A stretch of 64,000 bases of DNA from Citrobacter sp. MGH106 (GCF_001037495.1 NZ_KQ089822.1:3429938-3493937); one strand, 5' to 3'. Positions 42,871 through 52,356 are shown, numbered from the stretch's first letter. Numbers and translations: made by a program. Notes: a model not told the origin generated them from the letters alone.

Positions 42871-43854
42871 TTAGCAAAGTTTGAGTACATCGCCAGGCGG
42901 AAAACCATAGCGACGACGAAAGGCGGTAGAAAAGTTAGTGGCGTGCTGATAACCCGACATCCATGCCGCCTGCTGAACGCTGTACCCTTCCAGCAAATAG
43001 CCGCGCGCACGTTCCAGACGACAATCGCGCAAATAGTCAAAAACCGAACAGCCGTAGGCTGCCCGAAATTTACTGCGCAAACTGCTGGGACTCATCGCCG
43101 CTCGCTGGGCCAGATCGTTTAGCGTGTAGTCATTCTCCGGCGTCTGTTCCAGCAGACGACGAACGATCTCCAGCCGTTGTTGTTCACCATTGGCAGGCTG
43201 ATATTTACCGCTCTCCATCTGGCACACGCTCAGGCCGTGACCGAACAGCTGTAAAATAAGTCCTTCCAGCATCAGTTGCCGGGGCACGCTACCGAGCGTA
43301 CTCTGCTGCGCATACTGTAATCCGCTAAGCAAAAAGCCCGGAACCTGCCAGATAAGCGTTGGCGTCTGGCATCTTTCCCACTCACGCATCAACGACTCGA
43401 GCAATCCTGTGCGCCATGCGCCGTCGGGATACAGTCCCAGCGATAACGTACGCAGTTTGCAGTCAGCATGGTGGCGGGCACTCATCGTTTGATGTTCACT
43501 CAGCCGGGAGCTAAATGCCATGCCGGAACGCACCACATGCTCCTGCCCGTTGAGCGTCAGTATCACGCACCCTTCCAGTACCACCAGCATATACAGGGGA
43601 CTGCTGTGGCGGGAGGTTGTTTCATAAGGTTGCAGCACCTGTACGTCGGAATGGGTCACGCACATACCGCAAGGAAGTGTCATCTCCTCAACTTCCCCTT
43701 GCAGCACGGCGCAGGAATGCGGTAAATCAGGTTTTTGCTTCAGCATCGGAAAGCGGTAATCAATACCGTAGCGCTCGCCAAAATCCATAAATTCACTGAC
43801 GGAGAAAATTCGTGCTAAGCGTCCGGAAGCATTTTGGGCGGTGGTGTTGTTCAT
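42871..43854 (-). CDS. AraC-family siderophore regulator (FoxR/PchR type)
   Basis: A 327-residue AraC-type activator. The C-terminal two-HTH domain spans about residues 230-325 (YTLNDLAQRAAMSPSSLRSK; GYSVQQAAWMSGYQHATNFS). The N-terminal ligand domain resembles PchR/YbtA regulators that sense ferri-siderophores. It lies 139 bases before foxA on the same strand and has its own strong Fur box, so it probably activates foxA under iron limitation. Confidence 0.88.
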   Translation of the reverse strand: MNNTTAQNASGRLARIFSVSEFMDFGERYGIDYRFPMLKQKPDLPHSCAVLQGEVEEMTLPCGMCVTHSDVQVLQPYETTSRHSSPLYMLVVLEGCVILTLNGQEHVVRSGMAFSSRLSEHQTMSARHHADCKLRTLSLGLYPDGAWRTGLLESLMREWERCQTPTLIWQVPGFLLSGLQYAQQSTLGSVPRQLMLEGLILQLFGHGLSVCQMESGKYQPANGEQQRLEIVRRLLEQTPENDYTLNDLAQRAAMSPSSLRSKFRAAYGCSVFDYLRDCRLERARGYLLEGYSVQQAAWMSGYQHATNFSTAFRRRYGFPPGDVLKLC

Positions 43855-43924
43855 GCTGTCTTATGCATAGGAAATGGGATTAACTCGTTGTGCAACATTA
43901 CCATTACCCGCAGGGCACAACAAC

Positions 43925-43943
43925 AATAATGAGAATTATTATC
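43925..43943 (-). promoter_or_regulatory. Fur box upstream of the AraC-family regulator
   Basis: AATAATGAGAATTATTATC matches 16 of 19 positions of the Fur consensus GATAATGATAATCATTATC; it lies about 70 bases upstream of the regulator start. Confidence 0.85.
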
Positions 43944-44044
43944 AATAATGTTACAACATGAGTCCCCTGCCAGGTATCGTTTCGGGCGTTGCCCCGAGCA
44001 TCTCACCAGACTGAATAACAGCTGATGAGATAATCATTTCCCGA

Positions 44045-45638
44045 CTAACGTATGCTGTCGCTCCCGTTGAGGCCCTCTTCTTGATTTACCTCTACCTGAA
44101 ATACAGCCACTGCCTGCGATAGCATTGCCGACTGTTCTTCCACACTGCCTGTCGTTGCGGCAATCTCTTCCACCAATGATGCGTTTTGCTGGGTTACCTG
44201 CTCCATTTGAGTGACAGCGACCCGGATTTGCTCTATGCCGCTATTTTGTTCGCCTGAAGCACCGGATATATCTTCCATCAATATATTGATGTTACGTATT
44301 GCCTCCGCAATATTCGCCATCATGACACCACTGTTTTCGGCTATTTCCACACCTTCTTTGACGCTGATTGCCGCTCTGGCAACTAAGTCCGTAATTTCCT
44401 TTGCTGAAGCAGCGCTGCGTTGGGCAAGAGTCCTGACTTCGCTAGCCACAACGGCAAATCCACGACCTGATTCGCCTGCACGAGCGGCTTCCACTGCTGC
44501 ATTTAGTGCGAGGATATTGGTCTGAAAAGCAATACTATCAATAACATTCGATATTTCGCTTACGCTCTGCGCATTGCGGCTAATCAGATGGATCTTCTCA
44601 ACCATGTCACTCATTAAGCGTTCGCCACGCAATGCCATTTCGGTACTTTCATTCGTCATGGCGGATGCCTGGTGTGACTTATCGGTATTATTCTTTGTTG
44701 TTGCGGATATCTGTTCCATACTGGCAGCCGTCTCGACGACAGCTGCAGCCTGCTGTTCCGTTCTGGTAGACAAGTCTGTATTACCTGTCGCTATCTCCTG
44801 CATACCGATATTTATAGACTCGACACCATCACGAATCGTTGTGACAGTTTCCCGAAGGCCATTCTGCATATTTTGTAAATTCAAACATAACAGACCAATT
44901 TCATTGTTACTCTGTACCTTAACAGGATGACTCAGATCGCCTTTACCAATCCGTGAAAAATGTTCAGATACTGTTCGTAATGGTAGGATGATTGTGCGGT
45001 TCAACCAGATATTACAAATAAAGAAGATGAAAATCGTAAACGCCAGGATCACCGATATTTTAATTATTGATGAGTTAAACTGGGAGTGTGTTTGCCCTAC
45101 GATCTTCTCACTGATCAACATTGTTGATTTATAATAGCTAGCCAGTTGGCTATCAAAATTTTTACGCGAAGCGAGCAATTCATTATTTAAATTTATTGAT
45201 GTATCAGCGATACGTCCGCTCGATATAACTTCATTTAACTGATCGATATGTTTTTTTTTCAAAATCCATTTGTTGTTCAAAGGCAGTCTTGATGATTTTT
45301 CCTGCCTGCGGATCATCCGTCGTCAATCCAGGTATGTCCCAGAAAACATTGAACTCTTGTCTTGCATAAGCAATCTCATCCTGTGCTTGTTTTAATGTCT
45401 GTTGCACATCAGCAGAATCATGCAATTGAATATTATCAAGCATGCCCCTTAATTTATTAATAGATCCAGTGATACTATGCAGTGAATCCTGCTCTCTTAC
45501 TATATTATGTAGTAAAAGCGTACTTTTCTGTGTGTTTTTGAGATCTAATAACTCCAGTCCATTAGAAAAAAACTGCATAAATGTAAATAACAACAATAGT
45601 AATAACAGGCTGGTTTTAACCTTCATATTTTTTAACAT
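44045..45638 (-). pseudogene. Methyl-accepting chemotaxis protein, frameshifted
   Basis: Two overlapping frames together encode a ~530-residue chemoreceptor. The first (45638-45231) starts with a membrane segment (LLLLLLLFTFMQFFSNG) and a four-helix periplasmic domain. The second (to 44045) contains the rest of that domain, a second membrane segment ([18 protein letters not shown]), HAMP, and the signalling hairpin tip ([20 protein letters not shown]). The break is at a run of nine A (45251-45259, minus strand); eight A would join the frames as [13 protein letters not shown]. No C-terminal NWETF-type receptor-methylase tether is present. It may be inactive, slippage-expressed, or a sequencing error. 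Confidence 0.85.
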
Positions 45639-45946
45639 TTAAACATCTCCATAACAATAAAAACATCTTCTATGACTTAATTGTTATCGACTCAGCCCGT
45701 AATACCTTAACCTGTAAAATGGTTAATTATTAGAAAGTTTCCCACTATTTACACTATGATATAGTAAAGTACACAGGTATACACACTGCGGCATACAGTA
45801 TACTTCTGGTACCTGAAAGAATAAAATTAAAGCAAGTGAACATTAATATCATTTATGTATTAAGCAACGGCACCTAATTTGAGTACTTTGAGACGCTAAG
45901 AATGCCTGAGCTGTTTGTATTGATTTAAACGAAGGTGATGTCAGAA
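45639..45946. other. AT-rich intergenic region
   Basis: 308 bp upstream of the chemoreceptor gene. GGAGATGTTTAA at its edge is the chemoreceptor ribosome site. I see no further gene or clear signal. Confidence 0.3.
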
Positions 45947-46183
45947 TCAGAGAATATAGACGATAACACTTCCCGGACTGCCTGGTGGAACCCTTAGCCA
46001 GGATAACGAATCAACAGCGATCGGTGCCATCTCATTCTCAAATCTCAACAAGGGTGTATTATCATCCGGGACCGATGTGCTTTCACATATTTCAATAATC
46101 CCCCTAAAGGATATAGACACACTGGCAGGAATATCAGATAACTTTACCCATTCATCAGTAATCACTAACTTTCGCGTAAACAT
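45947..46183 (-). CDS. Small hypothetical protein
   Basis: A 78-residue open frame, unrecognised, with a good ribosome site (AAAGGA, seven bases before ATG 46183; GTG 46186 also in frame). The sequence is beta-rich, with hydrophobic residues spread throughout and no signal peptide. It is on the same strand as, and 99 bases after, the 209-residue gene, so the pair may be one unit. Confidence 0.5.
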   Translation of the reverse strand: MFTRKLVITDEWVKLSDIPASVSISFRGIIEICESTSVPDDNTPLLRFENEMAPIAVDSLSWLRVPPGSPGSVIVYIL

Positions 46184-46285
46184 CACTTGGTCCTTTACTC
46201 GTGATTTATAGTCGATATTTTTATATTCAGATAAAAAGACATTCTCCGCTCTAAAAATATTCAGTATGTATTCGTTAGTGAAACC

Positions 46286-46915
46286 TTATTCATCTAAAAG
46301 AAACTGAAAGTAATAAAACTCATTTGAAGTGTGTTTCACAAACTCAACCGGAAGGTTATTTTTGATGAAAAGTGATTTAGCGAACTCAACATCACCATAA
46401 ACCCGGACACAGAATGGCTTTAAGATCTCACCCTGAATACCAAAGCATTCTTGTAGCCGAGCATCATCCATAAAGATAAAATTGCCGTTTCTAACTTTAA
46501 TTTTATCATCCAGATCACGCCACTTCCCTGGGGTGAGCAGAAAACTCTCCCACCCATTGTTTCGCAACACTTCAATAGCATGGGTAAATTTAAAATAGTA
46601 ATTCTGTATTGTCACATCGCTACTCGATGTAGAATATAAGTATTCTATTTTAAATTTAAGTTGCGCATTGAGACTTTTTTTCTTTCCTTCATCAATCAGC
46701 CATTGCAGTTCATTAGCGATACTCTTTGGAAAGAGCTTCCTCTTTTTTGCAATTGCCAACCAGTTCATAATAAAAATATGCTCTGACATTTTAGAGTAAA
46801 TTCTATTATCCATTATTGCGATGCCTATTGCGACTAACGCACTCCAGGTAAACGTTTCAAGCTCATCCTGATAATTATGTCTCAACTGACTGACTTTTCC
46901 TGAATCACTTACCAC
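46286..46915 (-). CDS. Hypothetical protein
   Basis: A 209-residue protein, unrecognised. It starts at GTG 46915 behind AGGTGG at a good distance. A hydrophobic patch (TWSALVAIGIAIMD) near residue 25 is followed by a basic stretch (AIAKKRKLFPKS), and the C-terminal half is rich in aromatic residues (NEFYYFQFLLDE). AT-rich composition and lack of recognisable family suggest acquired DNA. The next gene downstream on this strand (45947-46183) may be a partner. Confidence 0.55.
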   Translation of the reverse strand: MVSDSGKVSQLRHNYQDELETFTWSALVAIGIAIMDNRIYSKMSEHIFIMNWLAIAKKRKLFPKSIANELQWLIDEGKKKSLNAQLKFKIEYLYSTSSSDVTIQNYYFKFTHAIEVLRNNGWESFLLTPGKWRDLDDKIKVRNGNFIFMDDARLQECFGIQGEILKPFCVRVYGDVEFAKSLFIKNNLPVEFVKHTSNEFYYFQFLLDE

Positions 46916-47489
46916 TTAAAACCCACCTACACAAATCATCATTACATTTAAATCCTGTATTACTCCATTAAAAAAAATACTACAATTGAAACCACCAAAA
47001 TATGATCCAGATTAATTTATTTCCATGTAAAAAAACCACATAAATAACATATTACATTTCTTAACCTTTCATCTTTTTATGAAATGGTAAAAAATAATAA
47101 GAAGAATACGATAAAGATGAAAACTAATAATACTCAAAGGCAATTAATACCACGAAATATTGTGGACCCAACTATCATAAAAACTCAAAAACCGCTCATT
47201 AGCGGATGTTTTCCTGACATATCCCACCAGCAACGCTCAGAAAACGATCAGCCACCCATCACGCAGACATTAAGTCTCCTGATGAAATCATTTTATTGCA
47301 TACCTTTACGACAGAAGTCATAAAATGATCAGGATGGGCTTTAAATGAAATTTAATATAGAGGCATCAATAATATTAAAGATATAAATTTCCCTTTATTC
47401 ATAAAAATGATGAGTTAAGGTTCCTGTTCTGGCCCCAAAAACCCCCTTCCGCGTTCTACAAGCCGGAAGGGTTCTTTTAGCAGGAGCGA
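46916..47489. other. AT-rich intergenic region with two terminator-like stems
   Basis: 574 bp without a convincing gene. Besides the dcuC-like terminator at 47437-47476, a second stem CCGCT-CATT-AGCGG near 47195-47212 is followed, on the minus strand, by TTTTTGAG. It could be a backup terminator or the end of a short minus-strand transcript. A 79-codon open frame at 47084-47323 has no good ribosome site and unusual composition. Confidence 0.4.
47437..47476 (-). terminator. Terminator after dcuC-like gene
   Basis: CCCTTCCG / CGGAAGGG stem with flanking AACC/GGTT; on the minus strand it is followed by GGTTTTTGG. Confidence 0.75.
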
Positions 47490-48851
47490 TTAATAGAAGA
47501 TACCGATAATCAGGGTATGCGTGATAAAGCCTACAATTAACGGCACAGCGGTACGTTTAACTACATCGAAAGGGGTGATCTTCGCACCACTTGAAACAGC
47601 AATCACCACGCCGGATACAGGTGAAATAGCCCGCCCCATATGAGATGCCTGCTGCATAGGCAGGATCATCGCAACAGCATTAGCCCCCATACTTGCAGCA
47701 ATTTGAGGAATAAGCTCAACAAACGCCAGGAAAGGCGCATTACCTGACCCCATAATGATCGCGGCAGCAAGCGTCACCAGTGCAAACACAACCGCCATGG
47801 CAAATGGTGGTAATCCAACGTGTTCTGCCATCAGAATTAACTGATCAATCGCACCAATGACCTTAATACCATGCGCGAATACCCCCGCAGCAACCAGCAG
47901 ACCGACCACACCGGTAAACGCGGTTCCCATTCCTTTCAAAAAGTGGCTGAATCCTTCGCATACTGACTTTAAATCACGGGTCCGTAACCACTCTATCAGC
48001 ATACAAATGGCCATGGAAATGAGGACGATGGTGATAATGTTCAGGTTAATGCCACTGACAAACATTGCGGATGAACCTACCGCCATCAATATCGGCAGCA
48101 TGGGGAGCAGCGCATAAAAAGCCGGTGCTGTTCCTGAGTCGGTAACCTCAGCGGTACCTATTTCCCGTGGTAAAGTCCCCGCTTTACGATCGCAATGCCG
48201 CTGCCAGAAGAAATGACAGACCCCCACGACCAAAACGGTTGCAAGCGCAGCAGGCCCTTGATGGTAGACAACATATTCCACCACATCCATATTAACGGCC
48301 TTAGATCCCCTGATGGCATCTATCGCTGTTGGGGTGTACGCCACACCAAGCGAGGTCGCAATCACTCCCGCAGCAGAGGCCGCGGAGAGCCCTAATCCCA
48401 GCATAATAGGGAACATCGTCCCCATCAGTAACACCGCGAGTCCGGTGGCTGAAGGGATGGCCAATTGAAGAAGGCTGGCAAGCAGGTAGGAGAAAAAAAG
48501 TAAAATATATGGCGACCGCAGCGCCCGTAATGGTTTCGTTACTACACGCACCACTGCTTCATTCGCCCCGATATGATCCATGTAATGCGCAAATCCCATT
48601 AACGCCATAATCATCAGACCAAGATCGGCAGCGCGCGTACTGAAAAGATCGCGCATAACTTCGAAAGGATCGAGAAATGAAATTCCCGTACCGGCAACCC
48701 CTTTCGGCAATACAGACCCCCATCCAGTCAATCCGGTACAAATCATCAACACCAAACCCGCAATGAATAACACCGGCTCAGCGCGATAACCTTTCAGGAT
48801 CAGACGGGCGACGACAACAATAATCAAAAGGGCAATAAGTACCTGAATCAT
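47490..48851 (-). CDS. DcuC-family transporter
   Basis: A 453-residue inner-membrane carrier with about 12 hydrophobic segments, of the DcuC/DcuD C4-dicarboxylate family. Typical stretches are LQLAIPSATGLAVLLMGTMF, MGSGNAPFLAFVELIPQIAA and QQASHMGRAISPVSGVVIAV. It overlaps the peptidase gene by four bases. That coupling suggests the substrate may be a peptide or amino-acid conjugate rather than succinate/fumarate; this is inference. Confidence 0.85.
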   Translation of the reverse strand: MIQVLIALLIIVVVARLILKGYRAEPVLFIAGLVLMICTGLTGWGSVLPKGVAGTGISFLDPFEVMRDLFSTRAADLGLMIMALMGFAHYMDHIGANEAVVRVVTKPLRALRSPYILLFFSYLLASLLQLAIPSATGLAVLLMGTMFPIMLGLGLSAASAAGVIATSLGVAYTPTAIDAIRGSKAVNMDVVEYVVYHQGPAALATVLVVGVCHFFWQRHCDRKAGTLPREIGTAEVTDSGTAPAFYALLPMLPILMAVGSSAMFVSGINLNIITIVLISMAICMLIEWLRTRDLKSVCEGFSHFLKGMGTAFTGVVGLLVAAGVFAHGIKVIGAIDQLILMAEHVGLPPFAMAVVFALVTLAAAIIMGSGNAPFLAFVELIPQIAASMGANAVAMILPMQQASHMGRAISPVSGVVIAVSSGAKITPFDVVKRTAVPLIVGFITHTLIIGIFY

Positions 48852-50104
48852 GACTGAGTTCTCCGCTCCGCGAACTCAGCAAAGGTTTCCTCAATGACTG
48901 CCACAACGACATCACTGGCAGCGCGCAGAGAACGTACCGGCAGGTATTCATAAATTGAATGAAAATTATGGGCACCGGTAAAAATATTCGGACAAGGCAA
49001 TCCTTTCTGAGAGAGAACCGCACCATCATAGCCGCCACGCATAGCTACCGGTACCGGTGTAATACCACATTTCTGATAGGCGCGTAGAGCAATATCAATG
49101 GGGTAGTGAGCATTGCCCTGCAGACTATTAAAAACATTCGCATAGCGATCGGATAAGTGGCAGACCACGCTATTTTCACCCCAAAGCATATTGGTGCTCT
49201 GTGCAAGTTGCCGAATAAATTCCATCCGTGCCTGATAGCCTTCTTCACTGAAATCACGAATATCCAGCTTGAGCACCGTGCGGGCACTGTTGCCTTGTAG
49301 TTGTTTCACCCAATAATAACCTTCACGCCCTTCCGTATATTCAGGCGCTTCTCCTCCTGGGAGCATAGAAATGAACTTATGGGCCATCAGCAGAGAGTTT
49401 TTAAGCTTGCCTTTGGCTGACATAGGGTGTGCAGACTGACCGGTAAAGATAATTTCTGCATCGCCTGCATTCCAGTTTTCATAAACAAACTCACCAATTC
49501 CACAGCAATCCAGGGTATAGCCAAAGTCAGCACCAAATGCCGAAACATCAAAGGCTTTTGCCCCCCGTAAGCCTTGCTCCTCATCAGGCACAAAACCGAC
49601 TTTCACAGTGCCATGCTTAATTTCTGGATGTTCAACAAGGTACTGCAGCGCATTCATAATAGCCGCGATAGCGGCTTTATCATCCGCTCCCAAAAGACTG
49701 GTTCCATCTGTCACGAGAAGGTCATCACCGATATAATTTTTCAGTTCAGGGAATTCACTTTCACGAAGATAAATATTCAGCTCTTTGTTCAGACACAAAT
49801 CGCCGCCACTGTAGGGGAGACGTTGTGCATTCGTATTCGCGGTCTGTTCTGCACTGGTATCCAGATGACCAAAGAAAGAGACAACTGGAACGCTGTCGTC
49901 AGTATTCCCTGGCAATGTTGCCGTCACGATAGCAGTATCTCTAACCTCGATGTTTTCCATTCCTAATGCTTCAAGCTCTGCTGCAAGCAGCTTTGCCAGC
50001 ACCATCTGACCAGGGGAAGAAGGCATTATCCCGTTTGCACCGTTTTCCCTTGAAGTCGTTGTATTGATTTTGGTGTAGTTAATAAAGCGTTCAACAATAT
50101 CCAT
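48848..50104 (-). CDS. Peptidase T-like aminotripeptidase (M20B)
   Basis: A 418-residue zinc peptidase paralogous to PepT (408 residues). Metal ligands are in SFFGHLDTSAEQ (His), SLLGADDKAAIA (bridging Asp), VPDEEQGLRGA (catalytic Glu and ligand), YTLDCCG (Asp) and NIFTGAHNFHSIYE (His). It would release the N-terminal residue of tripeptides in the cytoplasm. First gene of a two-gene unit with the DcuC-like carrier. The weak ribosome site AAGGA is ten bases from the ATG. Confidence 0.9.
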   Translation of the reverse strand: MDIVERFINYTKINTTTSRENGANGIMPSSPGQMVLAKLLAAELEALGMENIEVRDTAIVTATLPGNTDDSVPVVSFFGHLDTSAEQTANTNAQRLPYSGGDLCLNKELNIYLRESEFPELKNYIGDDLLVTDGTSLLGADDKAAIAAIMNALQYLVEHPEIKHGTVKVGFVPDEEQGLRGAKAFDVSAFGADFGYTLDCCGIGEFVYENWNAGDAEIIFTGQSAHPMSAKGKLKNSLLMAHKFISMLPGGEAPEYTEGREGYYWVKQLQGNSARTVLKLDIRDFSEEGYQARMEFIRQLAQSTNMLWGENSVVCHLSDRYANVFNSLQGNAHYPIDIALRAYQKCGITPVPVAMRGGYDGAVLSQKGLPCPNIFTGAHNFHSIYEYLPVRSLRAASDVVVAVIEETFAEFAERRTQS

Positions 50105-50297
50105 TGTGGGACATCCTTTAATGTATTATTTACGAGGTACTGCGAGAGGAGACCTGCATGCAGCGCGAGCCAGATAAACCCGGAGAGTAAAAAACAGTGC
50201 CTATCCCTGAGCGCCTATTTGTGGGGATTTCGACAACAAATGCTATGTTCAAAACAAATCATTTTATATTTTTCAATGAGCAAATTTTCAAAAACAA

Positions 50298-50316
50298 AGT
50301 GCAACGCTGTTGCACT
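50298..50316. promoter_or_regulatory. Operator-like palindrome upstream of peptidase gene
   Basis: A perfect 8-bp inverted repeat with a 3-bp centre lies about 195 bp upstream of the peptidase T-like start. The cognate regulator is not encoded next to it. Confidence 0.5.
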
Positions 50317-50612
50317 AATCTAGGAATACCCACTTAATGAATTAAAATCCGTGAACAAAGTCACATTTATTTTAATGGTTAAAAATACCTATCACACTGA
50401 AAACAAGGAAATTATAAGCCCATCTTTATTATACCCCTGTATATAAGACCACAACAAAACAATTCACCTTCAAATAGAAACGCGCTGGTACTATTGAGCC
50501 TTAATATATCTGTACACAGAAAATATCGCAGCATTATAAACTTACGTCGCTAATCATCATATTAGCCATAATAATGTTTACCCGTGTAGTGAATATTTTA
50601 TTGCATAGACGT

Positions 50613-50711
50613 AAAAAAAAACCTCTACCCTGAGAAGAGATACAGAGTAGAGGCAATACGGGTGTTAAGGACAGATTTATTGTTTTAGTGATAACGGAAG
50701 AGCTTCTTGCA
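50613..50711 (-). ncRNA. Candidate small RNA (about 99 nt)
   Basis: On the minus strand, a stem CCTCTAC / GTAGAGG (plus coordinates 50647-50653 and 50622-50628), extended inward by three pairs after one mismatch, is followed directly by nine T (50613-50621). That is a strong intrinsic terminator with no protein gene upstream. A -10 element TATACT (50718-50723) lies about 100 bases before it; the -35 is weak (TTTTCT). Start near 50711 and end at the U-tract give a size typical of Hfq-binding RNAs. I do not recognise it as a known sRNA. Confidence 0.6.
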
Positions 50712-51202
50712 GGATCGAGTATACACAATTTATTACAGAGAGAAAATTCTTAAAATAGTATTTACTACCTTTACTGAGTTTATAATAAACAATAGCTTAT
50801 CAAAAACAGGATTTCACTCCCAAGAATATTAAACCATATTAATCTATTATGTAAGTTAGTGAAGACCAACACTCTTGTATTGGTACAGATAGCCCAGCAG
50901 ATACTGAAGAAATATAAAATAAATTAATACATTAATCTCTTCATTACATAACGAGAATTTAAAGTTATCAGTCTAATTACCCTCATTTTGAACGACATCT
51001 ATCAACACAAGCCGCCATATCCAATTTACACTCTCGATTATAATTTACTTTATTGCAACATTAAAATCACATTCAAAATGTGAGGTCAAGTACGTTAATT
51101 TATAAAAAAGACTCCTGAACAAAAAGCATGGACGTCAGAACAGGGTCTGCTCGTGAACTACTGATATAAAGGATTGTGTTTAATACCCAAAAGGAAAATC
51201 CA

Positions 51203-51775
51203 ATGCTCAATGATATCTACAAATATATTTCAACAAAAGAAAACATAGGCGTTAACCTGTGTCGTATTTCCATTGCCATTGTATTTATGTGGATTGGTTT
51301 ATTGAAATTTATACCTTATGAGGCAGACAGCATAGTCCCCTTTGTTGCTAACAGCCCATTTATGTCATTCTTTTACAATGATCCCATGAACTATGCACAG
51401 TTTATGAATCATGAAGGCGAATTAGTCGAAGCTCATCGTGCTTGGCATAATGCAAACAATACCTACGGATACTCAACTGGATTAGGCGTCATAGAAGTAA
51501 TATTTGCATTGCTCATTCTGTCTCATTACATTTCGCCAAAAGCTGGATTCTGGGGAGCGACCATGGCGTTCCTGACACCTTTTGTAACGTTAACATTCCT
51601 GATATTTACGCCAGAAACGTGGGTGCATGGTGCTGATGCCCATACAGGGTTTCCTTATCTTTCTGGTGCCGGCCGACTAGTACTGAAAGATACAATAATG
51701 CTAGCCGCAGGATTTATCGTAATGGTGCACTCAGCAAAGTGTATCGTCAAAAGAGAGAGTCAGAGAAAAAGTTAG
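51203..51775 (+). CDS. DUF417 (YkgB/RclC-like) membrane protein
   Basis: A 190-residue inner-membrane protein with about four hydrophobic segments, of the DUF417 family that includes E. coli YkgB (RclC), part of the reactive-chlorine resistance operon. Family stretches: RISIAIVFMWIGLLKFIPYEAD, YGYSTGLGVIEVIFALLIL and SGAGRLVLKD. ATG 51203 is chosen because AAGGAAAAT precedes it; ATG 51176 would add nine residues. Likely cotranscribed with the DUF302 gene 43 bases further on. Confidence 0.85.
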   Translation: MLNDIYKYISTKENIGVNLCRISIAIVFMWIGLLKFIPYEADSIVPFVANSPFMSFFYNDPMNYAQFMNHEGELVEAHRAWHNANNTYGYSTGLGVIEVIFALLILSHYISPKAGFWGATMAFLTPFVTLTFLIFTPETWVHGADAHTGFPYLSGAGRLVLKDTIMLAAGFIVMVHSAKCIVKRESQRKS

Positions 51776-51818
51776 TATCTGCAAAAATTTTTTCGCACTC
51801 TGACTTATGGAGGTAATA

Positions 51819-52280
51819 ATGCAACGTTTTATCAAAAAAGGCCTCATATTATTGGTTCTATACATCTCTGCAACAATAACAGGATATGCTGAAAATAATA
51901 ACGCTGACACTATGCAAAAAAATTTTAGTGCTTATAACTATCCGCAAACAAGAGAACATTTAATAAACGCAATTAACCGCAATAACCTGGTGTTATTTGG
52001 TGAATTTGACCACGCAAAAGCAGCCCAGAGTGTCCAGTTATCAATGCCACCGACAACAGTGCTTGTCTTTGGAACCCCTTTAGCAGGGACACCATTAATG
52101 CTTGCACATCCTGATCTGGCTCTTGATCTACCGTTTCGGGTTCTGATTAGCCAGCAGCAAGATGGACGGGTTTTAGTAAGCTATCACCCAATGGAAAGTC
52201 TACAAGTCCATGGTCTTGATACGGCATCGGTTAACACACTAAAAAAACTCGAAAAACTCGTTCAAAATGCGATTCGGTAA
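51819..52280 (+). CDS. DUF302 domain exported protein
   Basis: A 153-residue protein with a Sec signal peptide (MQRFIKKGLILLVLYISATI; cleavage near GYAEN). The mature part is a DUF302 domain (VLVFGTPLAGTPLMLAHPDL followed by ALDLPFRVLI). ATG 51819 follows GGAGGT; the ATG at 51807 lies before that ribosome site. DUF302 function is not established. Pairing with DUF417 suggests a shared envelope role. Confidence 0.85.
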   Translation: MQRFIKKGLILLVLYISATITGYAENNNADTMQKNFSAYNYPQTREHLINAINRNNLVLFGEFDHAKAAQSVQLSMPPTTVLVFGTPLAGTPLMLAHPDLALDLPFRVLISQQQDGRVLVSYHPMESLQVHGLDTASVNTLKKLEKLVQNAIR

Positions 52281-52325
52281 TTTTTGTCTCGTCGTATTCC
52301 GATTTCTGCCCCTTCACCAGAGAAA

Positions 52326-52356
52326 AGGCACCTGCATATATTGGTGCCTCATTTAT
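52326..52356. terminator. Bidirectional terminator after DUF302 gene
   Basis: AGGCACC / GGTGCCT stem (52326-52332, 52343-52349) with a 10-nt loop; CATTTATAAA follows on plus and TTTTCTC on minus, so it can serve both convergent genes. Confidence 0.7.

Larger units (their letters stand above)
50105..51202. other. 1.1-kb AT-rich non-coding stretch
   Basis: No protein gene is convincing here. It contains a palindrome AGTGCAAC-GCT-GTTGCACT (50298-50316) and the candidate small RNA (50613-50711). From 50750 to 51170 the sequence is AT-rich, with oligo-A/T tracts and no stable stems that I can see. The size and composition would suit H-NS binding and regulatory input to the flanking genes. Confidence 0.5.

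Noticed and set aside
47084-47323. A 79-codon open frame
   Set aside because: Rich in Asn, Lys and Pro without a fold-like pattern, no good ribosome site, and it spans a terminator-like stem.
50534-50728. A 64-codon open frame on the minus strand
   Set aside because: It runs through the candidate sRNA terminator, its start lies upstream of the likely transcription start, and there is no ribosome site.
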